In this document: one piece after another, positions 8,020 through 18,006 of the stretch
Position numbering within the stretch: position 1 is the first letter of the stretch
How the letters are laid out: each line of letters begins with the position of its first letter
NCBI GenBank assembly: GCA_042093735.1
Contig: JBELEM010000005.1
Span: 1-64,000, forward strand
Length of the DNA: 64,000 nt
Direction of reading: 5' to 3'
From: Hellea sp042093735
Lineage (GTDB): Bacteria > Pseudomonadota > Alphaproteobacteria > Caulobacterales > Maricaulaceae
Notes under the pieces: generated by a model
Databases searched by the model: none
Seen by the model: only the letters and a program-made list of their open reading frames with translations
Told to the model about the DNA's origin: nothing
Program-made: the position numbers and the translations under genes

Positions 8020-9161
8020 TATACCCCCATTTGATAAAATAAAATCGCAAATATTGCATTCAACGCAATAACAGCAAAAATTGATTGAACTACACTTTGC
8101 GTTGTTCTTGACCCCAATGACTCAACGCTTCCACTAACAGCCAGTCCTTGCCTACAGCCAATAATTGCAATCACAATAGCAAAAAACGGTGTTTTCACCA
8201 AACCAACCCAAAAACTCTCAATACCAACGGCTTCATTTAGTCGAGCTAAAAATAATATCGGGGAAATATCCGTAATCATCCAGGCAATTAACATACCAGA
8301 GAAAACACCGCTCATCATTCCTAAAAATGTCAAAATTGGTAATGCAATAATGCATGCTAAAGCCCTTGGAAAAACCAACGTTTCATAAGCATCCAACCCT
8401 ATCACTTTTAAAGCATCAATTTCTTGACGCATTTTCATTGCACCAATTTGAGCAGTAAAGGATGAATTGGATCGGCCAGCTACCAGAACAGCTACTATAA
8501 TAGGCGCTAGCTCTCTCAATACGGATATACCAACGAGGTCAACCATAAAGATTGAAGCCCCAAAGGATGCCAAAAGGTTTACCCCCATGTAAGCAATAAC
8601 GGCACCGATAAAAAAACAAAGAGTCATAACTATTGGAACGGCATTGACACCTATCTCTTCAATCAACGAAACCACAGATTTCCATCGTACTTTATGCGGC
8701 CGAAAAATAAAATATATGAAAACCATAAAAAACTGCCCTAAAAAAGCTAGGGTCTCAACAAGCTCATAAAAAAATCTATCAGTTCCTTTGCCAATATTAG
8801 TTAAAATATCGTACCATCTTCTTTTTTTATCACTCGCAGAGTAACTAGTTGAGGCTATTACAAGTTTCATCAATGTGGAATAGCTCTCATCACTATTACA
8901 AATCATCCACTCACATTTATCTTTGAGATTCACCCTCAATGCCTGACTAAGTATGAAAGCACCTACAGTATCTAAATTATTTAATTTTGAGAAATTATAT
9001 TGAACAGAGACATATTCATATGCATCAAGATCGGCCATAAACTTGGAGACATCATTATCAGTATCTTTAATTGTCCAAGACCCAGCTACATCGACAACTA
9101 AAACCTTATCCTTAACAGACAGTTTATACTTATCATAAATCATATTGAAGTTTGGAGGCAT
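8019..9161 (-). CDS. mlaE: MlaE-like permease with fused N-terminal STAS (MlaB-like) domain
   Basis: The 380-residue protein joins a soluble STAS-like domain (about 1-115) to an MlaE permease domain (about 125-380) with five or six membrane helices. The permease core has FFIGAVIAYMG and the conserved LRELAPIIVAVLVAGR. In E. coli the STAS protein MlaB is a separate subunit that binds the ATPase; here it is fused. It is the first gene of the permease-ATPase-MCE-lipoprotein operon. No clear ribosome-binding site supports ATG 9161 over ATG 9143. Confidence 0.93.
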   Translation of the reverse strand: MPPNFNMIYDKYKLSVKDKVLVVDVAGSWTIKDTDNDVSKFMADLDAYEYVSVQYNFSKLNNLDTVGAFILSQALRVNLKDKCEWMICNSDESYSTLMKLVIASTSYSASDKKRRWYDILTNIGKGTDRFFYELVETLAFLGQFFMVFIYFIFRPHKVRWKSVVSLIEEIGVNAVPIVMTLCFFIGAVIAYMGVNLLASFGASIFMVDLVGISVLRELAPIIVAVLVAGRSNSSFTAQIGAMKMRQEIDALKVIGLDAYETLVFPRALACIIALPILTFLGMMSGVFSGMLIAWMITDISPILFLARLNEAVGIESFWVGLVKTPFFAIVIAIIGCRQGLAVSGSVESLGSRTTQSVVQSIFAVIALNAIFAILFYQMGV

Positions 9162-9204
9162 ATGGGTAACGATAAAAGTACTGTGCTAGAGGTCAAGGCT
9201 GTTT

Positions 9205-10194
9205 ATGAAAAGAAAATTAATAATAAGAAAAGAAAAATGGCCAATCAAAGGGTCTTTCAGAATATCTCGAGGTAGCATTAATGAAATAACAGTTGTCAAA
9301 GTAGGTATAACTGAAAATGAATTCCAAGGTTATGGTGAATGCCGACCCTACTCAAGGTATAATGAAACACCTGAAAGCGTTTTAAGGCTTATTGAATCAG
9401 TAAGAACCAATATAGAAAAGGGTGCAAAAAATATAGAATTGCAATCTTTGCTACCTGCTGGTGCTGCGCGCAATGCAATCGATTGTGCACTTTGGGACTT
9501 AGAAGCAAAAATACAAAATAAATCAATATCTGAACTTTTAAAAATTCCGGAGGCTAAACCGAGAAAAACAGCTTTCACATTATCAGTTGATACGCCTGCA
9601 AATATTAAAAAAGCCGCTGAGAAAGCAAAATCTTTTTCAATATTAAAAATTAAGATAAACGGTTTTTCAGGCCTGGAATCATGCTTGGTGGTATTAGAAA
9701 ATCGTCCAGATGCTAAACTTATAATTGATGCCAACGAATCCCTAAATACCAAAAACATAATTAAATTTCTTAATGCACTAAAAAATTTTCCAGTTGCTAT
9801 GATAGAGCAACCATTGCCCGACAAAGACTATAACCTAATTCCTAAACACTTAAATAAGTTGCCGATAATCTGCGCCGATGAGTCACTTCACACAATCAAT
9901 GACTTAAATAAGCTTTGGGATTCTGGCTATAGGGCAGTCAATATTAAACTTGATAAATGCGGAGGACTCACAGCAGCGCTTAAATTAATACATGCCGCAA
10001 AGAAAAAGGGCTTCATCATAATGAATGGCTGTATGGTTGGAACCTCGTTGGCGATGGCACCAATAATGTCTCTTGAATGCTTTGCTGATTATATTGATTT
10101 AGACGGACCATTACTATTATTAAAAGATCGTAAATCAAGTATGAATTATGAAAAGGGTATAATACATCCCGCAAAAAGAGAATTATGGGGCTAG
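9205..10194 (+). CDS. Dipeptide epimerase (L-Ala-D/L-Glu type), enolase superfamily
   Basis: The 329-residue protein belongs to the muconate-lactonising subgroup of the enolase superfamily. Visible catalytic elements are the KxK pair Lys148/Lys150, metal ligands Asp175, Glu201 and Asp225, the second base Lys248, and a C-terminal DxD (Asp298, Asp300), which in dipeptide epimerases binds the amino group of the substrate. The expected reaction is epimerisation of L-Ala-D-Glu from murein turnover. Its start is 43 nt from the divergent permease gene. Substrate specificity is inferred from the DxD motif; other dipeptides are possible. Confidence 0.87.
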   Translation: MKRKLIIRKEKWPIKGSFRISRGSINEITVVKVGITENEFQGYGECRPYSRYNETPESVLRLIESVRTNIEKGAKNIELQSLLPAGAARNAIDCALWDLEAKIQNKSISELLKIPEAKPRKTAFTLSVDTPANIKKAAEKAKSFSILKIKINGFSGLESCLVVLENRPDAKLIIDANESLNTKNIIKFLNALKNFPVAMIEQPLPDKDYNLIPKHLNKLPIICADESLHTINDLNKLWDSGYRAVNIKLDKCGGLTAALKLIHAAKKKGFIIMNGCMVGTSLAMAPIMSLECFADYIDLDGPLLLLKDRKSSMNYEKGIIHPAKRELWG

Positions 10195-10218
10195 TTCAGT
10201 TAAACTTGAGGTATACCT

Positions 10219-10803
10219 CTAGTACGTTTCAGCTCTATTACTAAAGCTATTAGTTACATCACGCAATCTATCAACTAGATCATTATATATTGTAAATTCA
10301 TCAAAATTAGTATTTCCCGAAGTCTTCAGAAGTGCATCTTCAAAAACTTGTAATGCCATACGCGAGGCTATTAATGCTTGTTCAAGGTTAGTTATTTCCT
10401 CTTGATAAGATTTTTTTTTGGGTGCGGTGTTTAAATACAATTTAGCAGAATTAACTGTTTTCTCCACGTGTGTCGAGGCAATTCTAATATCCGACAAGGT
10501 ACTTTCTAAATTATTAGCTGTCTGAACATAACTTTGATCAGCTTCATTTATTACTTCATTTTCCGATAAACCTTTTAAAAGCACTTTTGCAGCAAATTCC
10601 ATTTGTTTTCTATTATTTTTGACAGCAAATCTTCTTTTGGAAAAGACCGCAGCTAATCGAGAGGTGGCCTTTTTAACAATATTATCTTCTTCTAAATTAT
10701 TTCCCATCTCTGATGGAATCTCTGGGGAATTAGTAATGTCAACTGTTGCGCAAGCACAAATGAACATTAAGAAAACTATAATTAAAAACCTAAGTCTAAA
10801 CAT
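10219..10803 (-). CDS. Predicted lipoprotein of unknown function
   Basis: I do not recognise the family. The 194-residue product has a hydrophobic signal peptide ending in ICAC, giving lipidated Cys18 (Cys16 is also present). The mature part lacks predicted membrane helices and looks mostly alpha-helical, with heptad-like stretches (about 90-165) that could form a coiled coil. It is convergent with the dipeptide epimerase and 47 nt downstream of the symporter gene. An envelope-attached structural or accessory role is plausible but unproven. Confidence 0.7.
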   Translation of the reverse strand: MFRLRFLIIVFLMFICACATVDITNSPEIPSEMGNNLEEDNIVKKATSRLAAVFSKRRFAVKNNRKQMEFAAKVLLKGLSENEVINEADQSYVQTANNLESTLSDIRIASTHVEKTVNSAKLYLNTAPKKKSYQEEITNLEQALIASRMALQVFEDALLKTSGNTNFDEFTIYNDLVDRLRDVTNSFSNRAETY

Positions 10804-10850
10804 ATTGAATCCAATTTATATTTTATATTTCTTAAAATTATAAATACTGA

Positions 10851-12296
10851 TTAAGTTTTATTTAATTTATGGAAAAGAGCTAATAAAATATAAATAATTA
10901 CCATGAGAATAATTAAACTTATTCCACCTGAAATTTTGGAGTAAAGTTGAGGAAGGAATTTTTGGAGCACTCCAAGTATTAAAACCATGCTCATGAAAAC
11001 TGGAGCAATCCATTTCACAAAAAACATCACAAACCTTCCTAACTCCTCGCCTTCCCCTGATATCTCTTCAGAAACAATACCTTTATTTAATCTAGCTCCT
11101 GTAAATAAAACTATCAACAACGCAGATAGGGGTGCTAAAATTGGACCCGCCAGACCAGTGTCTATGAACTCAAAAAACTTCTGAGAGTAAAGCGAACCAA
11201 AGCCGAGGGCAGTAATTGCAAACCCTGTAATCCAAGCTGCTTTCTTTTTTGTTAGGTGGTATTTTTCAGCTACATAAGCAACTGAAGGCTCCAATAAAGA
11301 TACTGATGAAGTAATTGCAGCAAAGAAAGCTAAAAAGAAAAAAGCAGCACCAATATACCAAAAATTGGCTAGCGCTGTGGGTAGTGTTATAAAGAATATT
11401 CCAGCCCCTGCATTAAAACTCAAATTATTAGCAAAAACAATTGGGAAAATAGCAAGCCCCGCAGTTAAAGCTACGAGCGTATCAGCCAAACTAATTCCAA
11501 CTGCCGCCTTTGGAATGCTGACATTCTTAGGCAAATAAGAACCATAGGTTAGCATAATTGCATTACCAATTCCGATCGAAAAACAAGCCTGGCCAAGAGC
11601 AGAGGTTGCAACCTGAGGGGTAATTTTTGAAAAATCAGGAGTAAACATAAACGTTAACGCTTTTCCTGTACCGCCCGAGGGAATGCTAGTGATAACAGAA
11701 TAAGCTGCCAAACATATAAGAAGCAAAAAGAATAATGGCATCAATAAGCGTGCGGCGGTCTCTATACCTTTATTAACACCGCGAGCGACTAACCATATTG
11801 TTAACAAGGCGAATAATAGAAAATGAGGCATAACACTTGTTGGTTCATTTAGCATAGTTCCAAACTGTTCTGATATTAGTTCAGGGGTTTGATCAGAGAA
11901 CGAATTACCCAAAAATCTAACTAAATAATTCAGAACCCAAGCAGCTACAACGCAATAAAAACTAACAATTAAAAAGGATGCCATCATTCCAAGCCAAGCA
12001 CCTGCACTCCATAACCTAGAAACCCCACTACGGACAGCTAAGTCATTTTGTGAACCAACTGCACTAGCGGACTGGCCTGCCCGGCCAATAATAAATTCAC
12101 TCATTAATACAGGTATTCCAACAAAAATAATGCATGCCACATAAATAATTAGAAATGCTGCACCACCATTGGTGCCTAGTTCAGCTGAAAATCTCCAAAG
12201 ATTTCCTAATCCAACAGACGAGCCAACCGCAGCCATTGTAAATGCAAATTTTGATGACCATTGCGCTGTGCCAACAGAAGCCATATTATTCCCCAT
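10851..12296 (-). CDS. Sodium-dependent transporter of the NSS (SNF) family
   Basis: This 481-residue polytopic membrane protein resembles bacterial LeuT/MhsT-type neurotransmitter:sodium symporters. The first helix has the family signature AVGSSVGLGNLWRF (unwound Na+ and substrate site), and there are about 11-12 hydrophobic segments. It would import an amino acid or related solute with Na+. A CTTGAC hexamer at 12343-12338 upstream is a possible -35 element. The substrate cannot be assigned from sequence. Confidence 0.92.
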   Translation of the reverse strand: MGNNMASVGTAQWSSKFAFTMAAVGSSVGLGNLWRFSAELGTNGGAAFLIIYVACIIFVGIPVLMSEFIIGRAGQSASAVGSQNDLAVRSGVSRLWSAGAWLGMMASFLIVSFYCVVAAWVLNYLVRFLGNSFSDQTPELISEQFGTMLNEPTSVMPHFLLFALLTIWLVARGVNKGIETAARLLMPLFFLLLICLAAYSVITSIPSGGTGKALTFMFTPDFSKITPQVATSALGQACFSIGIGNAIMLTYGSYLPKNVSIPKAAVGISLADTLVALTAGLAIFPIVFANNLSFNAGAGIFFITLPTALANFWYIGAAFFFLAFFAAITSSVSLLEPSVAYVAEKYHLTKKKAAWITGFAITALGFGSLYSQKFFEFIDTGLAGPILAPLSALLIVLFTGARLNKGIVSEEISGEGEELGRFVMFFVKWIAPVFMSMVLILGVLQKFLPQLYSKISGGISLIILMVIIYILLALFHKLNKT

Positions 12297-12407
12297 GTAA
12301 ATACCTAAGAAGTTTACTTAAGCTTTTAAACAGAACGGTCAAGTTCAGTACTGTTACTTTTTTATAATAAAATTGAGACTAACCATAGGTACATTTTTTA
12401 ATTTAAT

Positions 12408-13562
12408 TCAATTCTTAAATTTACTAGATGGTAATTTTGAGTCCCTATTAATATATGCGGACAAGATTAAACCAAAACCCGTCATTACGGTAAGGAGAAC
12501 TGTACCCCCATAAGATATCAAAGGCAAAGGCACACCAACAACGGGAGCTAACCCCATAATCATTGCTAAATTTATAAATATGTAAAGTGCAAAAGTAATT
12601 GTAAATCCGAGTATTAAAAGCTTTGAATACACTTGTTTACATTGGACTGATAACCACACACATATACCAATAATAACCATATACGTTGCAATAACTGACA
12701 AACTACCAACAAAACCGAATTCTTCACCTATTACTGTAAATATAAAATCTGTTCTGTTTTCAGGAACATATTCGAGCTGACGTTGTGTGCCACTCATAAA
12801 GCCCTTACCATTGAATCCTCCACTGCCTAGTGCAATTTTAGACTGAATAATATGATAACTTGCCCCGCTAGGATCATGGGTTGGATCCAAAAAAGTCAAA
12901 ATGCGTTCACGTTGGTAAGCTTGTAACCCAAAAATAAAAAACAAAGGAATGGAAATAACAGAAAAAATTAAAAAACTAGCTAATAAACGCCATTTAATAC
13001 CCGCTAAAAAAATAATCGAAAAACCTGTTGCTGCTACTAATAATGTAGTACCTAGGTCTGGCTGACGCATAATGAAAAACATTGGAACAAATATGATTAA
13101 AAATGCTCCCGACAAGCCGTAAATGCTTGATACGCGCCACCTTGGAAGATCATGATAAAAACGTGATAGCGCCAAAACAATAGCTAATTTCATTATCTCA
13201 GAGGGCTGTATTCTCGCTAATTGGTAATTTACTATTTGCAAATCTACCCATCTCTTTGACCCATTCACTGTGACGCCCATCAAATCGACAGAAATTAAAA
13301 GAACTAAAACCACTACATAAAAGGGATAAGATATTGTGTACCATAATCTTAAATCTATTATTGCAACAAACAACATAAAAAAAATAGCAGAAATCATCCG
13401 ATAAAAATGCTGTCCAGCTCCGCTTTGCCAATCGCCTCCGGTAGCCGCATAAATCATGGCAACGCCTAAAAGTCCCAATCCAAAAATTAAAACGACTAAC
13501 AACCAATTAATCTCTGATAACTTGGAGGTTGTATTTTTGTAATCTAAAAGTAGATTATACAT
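12408..13562 (-). CDS. rodA: RodA, SEDS-family peptidoglycan polymerase
   Basis: RodA polymerises glycan strands for cell elongation together with PBP2. The product has about ten membrane helices and the family motifs PSEIMKLAI and FIFTVIGEEFGFVG. The frame is open to an ATG at 13607, but the ATG at 13562 gives the usual length (384 residues) and overlaps the end of mrdA by 8 nt, as expected for coupled genes, so I chose it. It is the last gene of the mreBCD-mrdA-rodA cluster. Confidence 0.95.
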   Translation of the reverse strand: MYNLLLDYKNTTSKLSEINWLLVVLIFGLGLLGVAMIYAATGGDWQSGAGQHFYRMISAIFFMLFVAIIDLRLWYTISYPFYVVVLVLLISVDLMGVTVNGSKRWVDLQIVNYQLARIQPSEIMKLAIVLALSRFYHDLPRWRVSSIYGLSGAFLIIFVPMFFIMRQPDLGTTLLVAATGFSIIFLAGIKWRLLASFLIFSVISIPLFFIFGLQAYQRERILTFLDPTHDPSGASYHIIQSKIALGSGGFNGKGFMSGTQRQLEYVPENRTDFIFTVIGEEFGFVGSLSVIATYMVIIGICVWLSVQCKQVYSKLLILGFTITFALYIFINLAMIMGLAPVVGVPLPLISYGGTVLLTVMTGFGLILSAYINRDSKLPSSKFKN

Positions 13563-15417
13563 TAGTAGCAATCGAGCTTTTAATTTCTTTAACCGCCGGA
13601 ACACCATCTCTTAATAATGCAGTTTTTAGAATACTTCTTGAGATCTCTATAGCTCTCTTGGACCCTGTTCCACCGTGCTCAACCAAACAGCTAACTGCAA
13701 ATCGAGGCTTTTTGAAAGGTGCATAACCGACAAATAAATTATGATCTCGCAATTTCCACGGCAGATCCTCATCTTTTCTTAATTTAGAACGCCGTTCTTG
13801 TTCAGATATTCCTCTTACTTGACCAGTCCCTGTTTTACCTGCAATTTGCAATTTTCCTAATCCTAATCCATATTTTTTATAAGCCGTTCCCCCTGGCTCC
13901 TCACAGACGGCCAGCATAGATTTTTGTACAAAAGCGATATGAGAGGGGTCGATATCAAGACTTTTAAATTTTGATAGGTTTTGCCCGATGATTAAATTAG
14001 GTGTCAAAGAGGCCTTACCGTTTGCTAGACGTGCAACCATCACAGCCATTTGGAGGGGTGTCGATAATACAAACCCTTGGCCTATAGAAGCGTTGAGTGT
14101 GTCTCCAACTTTCCAGTTATCACCTAATTTTAATTTCTTCCATTTAGGGTCAGGCATTATCCCTGATTTAAGGCCATTTAAACCGATATTAAATTTTTCA
14201 CCGAACCCAAGTTTTCGACCCATAGATGCAATGTTTTCTATACCTACTTTTTGGCTTAATTCATAAAAATAAACATCACATGAATTTTTCAAAGCATCTC
14301 GCATATTAACAGGGCCATGCCCCCCGCGTTTCCAGCAATGAAAAGTACGATTTCCTAAATTAACTTTTTGGCGGCATATTATCTTTTCTCTAGTTTCAAT
14401 GATACCACCTTCCAAAGCAGCGAGCATAACAACCATCTTAAAGGTTGATGCTGGCGGATAACCTCCTGCTAAAACTTTATTGTATTGAGGGCGCCTTTCA
14501 TCATTATTAAGTTCATCCATCTGCTTTTGAGTAATTCCTGAAACAAAAAGATTTCCATTAAAAGTTGGCATCGATAACATTGTCCTAATCTCTCCTGTAA
14601 GGACATCCATAACAACTATTCCACCGCTATCATTACCAAAGAGTTCAGCTGCTTTTTTTTGCAATTCAGAGTCAAGAGTTAACCAAATATCTTGTCCATT
14701 TTTAGGCGCATCATTACCATCAGGAAACTCTCTTACAATCCGGCCTGAAGCATTTACTTCAACTTTAAGCTTTCCTGCTCTGCCTCGGAGTAATTTGTCA
14801 GCGCTACTTTCAATACCGGTTTTACCGATTTTAAAAGAAGGTTGCTTTAATAATGGATCATTATCATCTAGCAGATCTCTAGCACTTGGCGATCCAACAT
14901 ATCCGATTGTGTGAGAAAAAAGACCATCATTAGGGTAAGACCTTCCCAGACCAACTTGGGGAATTACCCCAGGGAAATCAGGTGTTTTAAAATTTAGCCT
15001 TGAAAAGGTACCCCAATCTAAATTTTCTTTGATTAGAACAGGAACAAAACTAGCGTGCTTATTTATATTTTTTTTTATCCGAGTTATATTGGAAGTACTA
15101 AGCGATAATATTTGCTTCAGCTTTAACAAAGTAGCCTCAATATCTTTTACTCTTTCCGGTATGAGTACTAGACTGAAGTTTTGACTATTTATTGCCAAAT
15201 TATTTCCGTACCTATCAAGTATGCGTCCACGGGAAGGAATGGTTATATTAAAGTTAAATCTATTATCATCAGAGAGAGCTCTATAATCTTCGGCTTTTAA
15301 AATTTGCAAATAGTAAAGTCGACTACTCAAAACACCGAATACTCCAGCCCCCAAAGAACCCAATAAAGCTGCCCTGCGGTTTATGGAAACTAGATTATGT
15401 CTGTCACTGTCACCCAT
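13555..15417 (-). CDS. mrdA: Penicillin-binding protein 2, elongation transpeptidase
   Basis: The 620-residue class B PBP has a short cytoplasmic tail, one membrane anchor (about 17-37), a dimerisation/pedestal domain beginning RGRILDRYG (64-71) and a transpeptidase domain. Active-site motifs are SxxK with Ser324 and Lys327, the second motif SCD at 379-381, and KTGTGQ near residue 540. It cross-links peptidoglycan during elongation as the partner of RodA. Its start codon shares a nucleotide with the mreD stop. Confidence 0.97.
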   Translation of the reverse strand: MGDSDRHNLVSINRRAALLGSLGAGVFGVLSSRLYYLQILKAEDYRALSDDNRFNFNITIPSRGRILDRYGNNLAINSQNFSLVLIPERVKDIEATLLKLKQILSLSTSNITRIKKNINKHASFVPVLIKENLDWGTFSRLNFKTPDFPGVIPQVGLGRSYPNDGLFSHTIGYVGSPSARDLLDDNDPLLKQPSFKIGKTGIESSADKLLRGRAGKLKVEVNASGRIVREFPDGNDAPKNGQDIWLTLDSELQKKAAELFGNDSGGIVVMDVLTGEIRTMLSMPTFNGNLFVSGITQKQMDELNNDERRPQYNKVLAGGYPPASTFKMVVMLAALEGGIIETREKIICRQKVNLGNRTFHCWKRGGHGPVNMRDALKNSCDVYFYELSQKVGIENIASMGRKLGFGEKFNIGLNGLKSGIMPDPKWKKLKLGDNWKVGDTLNASIGQGFVLSTPLQMAVMVARLANGKASLTPNLIIGQNLSKFKSLDIDPSHIAFVQKSMLAVCEEPGGTAYKKYGLGLGKLQIAGKTGTGQVRGISEQERRSKLRKDEDLPWKLRDHNLFVGYAPFKKPRFAVSCLVEHGGTGSKRAIEISRSILKTALLRDGVPAVKEIKSSIATNV

Positions 15418-15944
15418 TAAATTAAATCACGAAGGAATTGGTCTATAAATATTTTCTTTAACAAATGTCTCAAGCCATAGGCTAATGGAAAAAGACAAGT
15501 TGCTATGGCTGATTGGATAATTAAGGGCATTACTCTTGGTGGATAATCTATTGAAAACCAAACAAAAAAATAAATCAGAATTGATGAAAAAAATAATAAT
15601 AAAAACCATGAAGAAAAAGCAGTACTAAAAACTAAAGGCTTTAATCTCATGTGGGGCTTAAATACTGCAAAGTTAATTAAAAATATCAGAGACCACAAAC
15701 CCAACGGTCCAGAAGAAATAATATCAAGAAGCAAACCAAATATAAATATTATACAAATTGATGTTATTATTTTATCTGTACGCGGCCATGTGCAAATCCC
15801 TATCAAAGGTAAATAAATAAAATTTATTACTGTATTAAAAGCATTAAAACTAGATACAGATAATAATGCTAAAATTAACATTAGTAATGACCCTACCAAT
15901 AAACCTCCGCGAGCAAAAGGCTGTGAAACTGGATGTAATGGCAT
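15417..15944 (-). CDS. mreD: MreD, rod-shape-determining membrane protein
   Basis: This 175-residue protein is almost wholly hydrophobic, with about five membrane helices, matching the size and character of MreD in the elongasome. Sequence conservation in this family is low, so the call rests mainly on its position between mreC (2 nt upstream) and mrdA (1 nt overlap). Confidence 0.9.
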   Translation of the reverse strand: MPLHPVSQPFARGGLLVGSLLMLILALLSVSSFNAFNTVINFIYLPLIGICTWPRTDKIITSICIIFIFGLLLDIISSGPLGLWSLIFLINFAVFKPHMRLKPLVFSTAFSSWFLLLFFSSILIYFFVWFSIDYPPRVMPLIIQSAIATCLFPLAYGLRHLLKKIFIDQFLRDLI

Positions 15945-15946
15945 AA

Positions 15947-16834
15947 TTAAAACCCCTTCGAAATACTTGCCAAATCATGGGTAGAGTTACCTTGAATTTC
16001 GGTTTGAGATATTGGGGTTTCAATGGGATTATAATGAGTTACTAGGATCCAATCTACAGTTTTACTATTAGTGTTTAAATCAACAACTATTTTTCCCGTC
16101 GCGTCTTTTATTACAGTGCCAACCTCCAAACCGGGGGGAAGCATGCCTCCGTCACCAGAAGTTAATACCGTATCCCCTTCAATCCAACCCTCGTAGTTAC
16201 TGGCAAATATTAGATTAGGAAAATCATCATTATTACCTGCTAAAATAGCTCGTGAATTAGAACGCAGAGACATAACTGAAATACGACTATTAATATCACT
16301 TAAAAGCAATACTCTAGAAGAATTTTTTCCTACGCGTTGCACGTGACCGTAAAGACCGTCGACCGTGCTAACAGCATATCCTTTTTGGATGTTACTTTTT
16401 TTACCCACATCAATTAATGATGACCGTACAAATGGACTATTAACTTCCCCATAAGAACGTGCAACAGTTTGTACTTTAGTTTTGTTTGTCTCATTAGAAG
16501 AATTTAACAACTGTTCAAGTCTTGATAGCTTGAGCTCCATTATTCGAGACTCTTTTTGATAGTCTCTTAATTTATACAACTCATCTCTTAAGGCTTTATT
16601 TTCTGAAAAGGCCTTAGATCTTTCAACGAAAGCGCTAGATACATTTTCAATCATGCTTATTGGTATGGAAAGAAACTTAATACCAGGAGAAGCAATGGCT
16701 TCAACGTTTGATCTTGTTTGTAAGAATATTGTTTGTGAGCCACGATCAGATATAAACAAAGCACCTGCCAAAATTAGTGCAATAATTAAAGCTATATTTG
16801 ACGCCGTTGTACTATTTGAATTGCCTCCTAACAT
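15947..16834 (-). CDS. mreC: MreC, elongasome scaffold protein
   Basis: MreC is a bitopic periplasmic protein that activates PBP2-RodA. It has one N-terminal membrane helix, then a coiled-coil stretch (about 55-95) and a beta-rich domain with the recognisable RVLLLSDINSRISVM and LTSGDGGMLPPGLEVGTV. The frame extends to a TTG at 16846 with GGGGAG only 3 nt upstream; I use ATG 16834 (295 residues), but the start is uncertain. It follows mreB after about 33 nt. Confidence 0.93.
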   Translation of the reverse strand: MLGGNSNSTTASNIALIIALILAGALFISDRGSQTIFLQTRSNVEAIASPGIKFLSIPISMIENVSSAFVERSKAFSENKALRDELYKLRDYQKESRIMELKLSRLEQLLNSSNETNKTKVQTVARSYGEVNSPFVRSSLIDVGKKSNIQKGYAVSTVDGLYGHVQRVGKNSSRVLLLSDINSRISVMSLRSNSRAILAGNNDDFPNLIFASNYEGWIEGDTVLTSGDGGMLPPGLEVGTVIKDATGKIVVDLNTNSKTVDWILVTHYNPIETPISQTEIQGNSTHDLASISKGF

Positions 16835-16867
16835 ACTCTGAAGCAAAGGCTCCCCAATAAAATAACT

Positions 16868-17911
16868 TTAAACACCACTCGACAAAACACTTTTCCATTT
16901 AGTCAAGTTTTCAACAACAAACCCAGAACCTCGGACTACACATGACAACGGATCATCAGCAATTGAGACAGGTAGTCCAGTTCGGTTTCGCAATTCAACA
17001 TCTAAATTTCTAAGCAAGGCCCCGCCGCCTGTAAGCATAATTCCCTTGTCAACGATATCTGCTGCTAACTCAGGTGGTGTTGCTTCAAGAGCACTTTTTA
17101 CAGCTTCTACTATTTGCTCAACTGGCTCAGCTAAACTTTCAGCTATCATGGCCTCAGTAACACGTATTTCTCTAGGAATGCCATTCATTAAATCGCGCCC
17201 TTTAATTTGCACCATCATTCCCTCATTGTCATCTGGCATAGTTGCAGACCCTATTTCTTTTTTAACCCTTTCGGCAGACATTTCACCCAGAAGCAGATTA
17301 GTAGTACGGCGCACATATTGTATTATAGACTCATCCATTACATCCCCACCCACTCTTACTGATCGTGAATAGACAATTCCATCAAGAGACAATACAGCGA
17401 CTTCTGTTGTGCCGCCACCGATATCAACTACCATAGATCCTGAAGGCTCATGTATTGGCAGGCCTGCACCTAATGCTGCGGCCATAGGTTCTTCAATCAA
17501 ATAAACCCGTTTTGCACCTGCTTGTTCAGCTGACTGGTGAATTGCCCTTCTTTCAACAGCAGTAGCCCCTGAGGGAACACAAATTACTACATGTGGCTTA
17601 CGAAGAATAAAAGACGACTTATTTACCTTTTTGATAAAGGTACTTATCATAGCTTCAGCTACCTCAAAATCTGCAATAACTCCGTCTTTCATGGGCCTAA
17701 TGGCTTCAATATGAGCTGGTGTTCGCCCAAGCATATTACTAGCTTCTTTACCAACGGCATGTACAACTTTTCTGCCGTTTCTATTGGAAAATGCAACCAC
17801 GGAGGGCTCATTCAAAACGACGTCTTGGCCCTTAGCATAAACCAGCGTGTTTGCAGTACCAAGGTCTATGGCTATGTCAGATGAAATAGTACTCGTAAGA
17901 AAAGAAAACAT
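16868..17911 (-). CDS. mreB: MreB, bacterial actin-like cell-shape protein
   Basis: MreB forms membrane-associated filaments that guide lateral wall synthesis. The 347-residue product has the actin-fold ATP-binding motifs DLGTANTLVY (phosphate 1), VVDIGGGTTEVAV (phosphate 2) and an adenosine motif around LTGGGALLRNLD. It is the first gene of the mreBCD-mrdA-rodA cluster. The 95-bp upstream gap probably holds the promoter but shows no convincing consensus. Confidence 0.98.
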   Translation of the reverse strand: MFSFLTSTISSDIAIDLGTANTLVYAKGQDVVLNEPSVVAFSNRNGRKVVHAVGKEASNMLGRTPAHIEAIRPMKDGVIADFEVAEAMISTFIKKVNKSSFILRKPHVVICVPSGATAVERRAIHQSAEQAGAKRVYLIEEPMAAALGAGLPIHEPSGSMVVDIGGGTTEVAVLSLDGIVYSRSVRVGGDVMDESIIQYVRRTTNLLLGEMSAERVKKEIGSATMPDDNEGMMVQIKGRDLMNGIPREIRVTEAMIAESLAEPVEQIVEAVKSALEATPPELAADIVDKGIMLTGGGALLRNLDVELRNRTGLPVSIADDPLSCVVRGSGFVVENLTKWKSVLSSGV

Positions 17912-18006
17912 GTCTGCCTAACATTAAGATTATTTATATAACTTGACAATGCTTTTTGCAGAACAAAAAAGCAAGCACATCATATAGAAGTTTTTCTAAT
18001 TATCTA

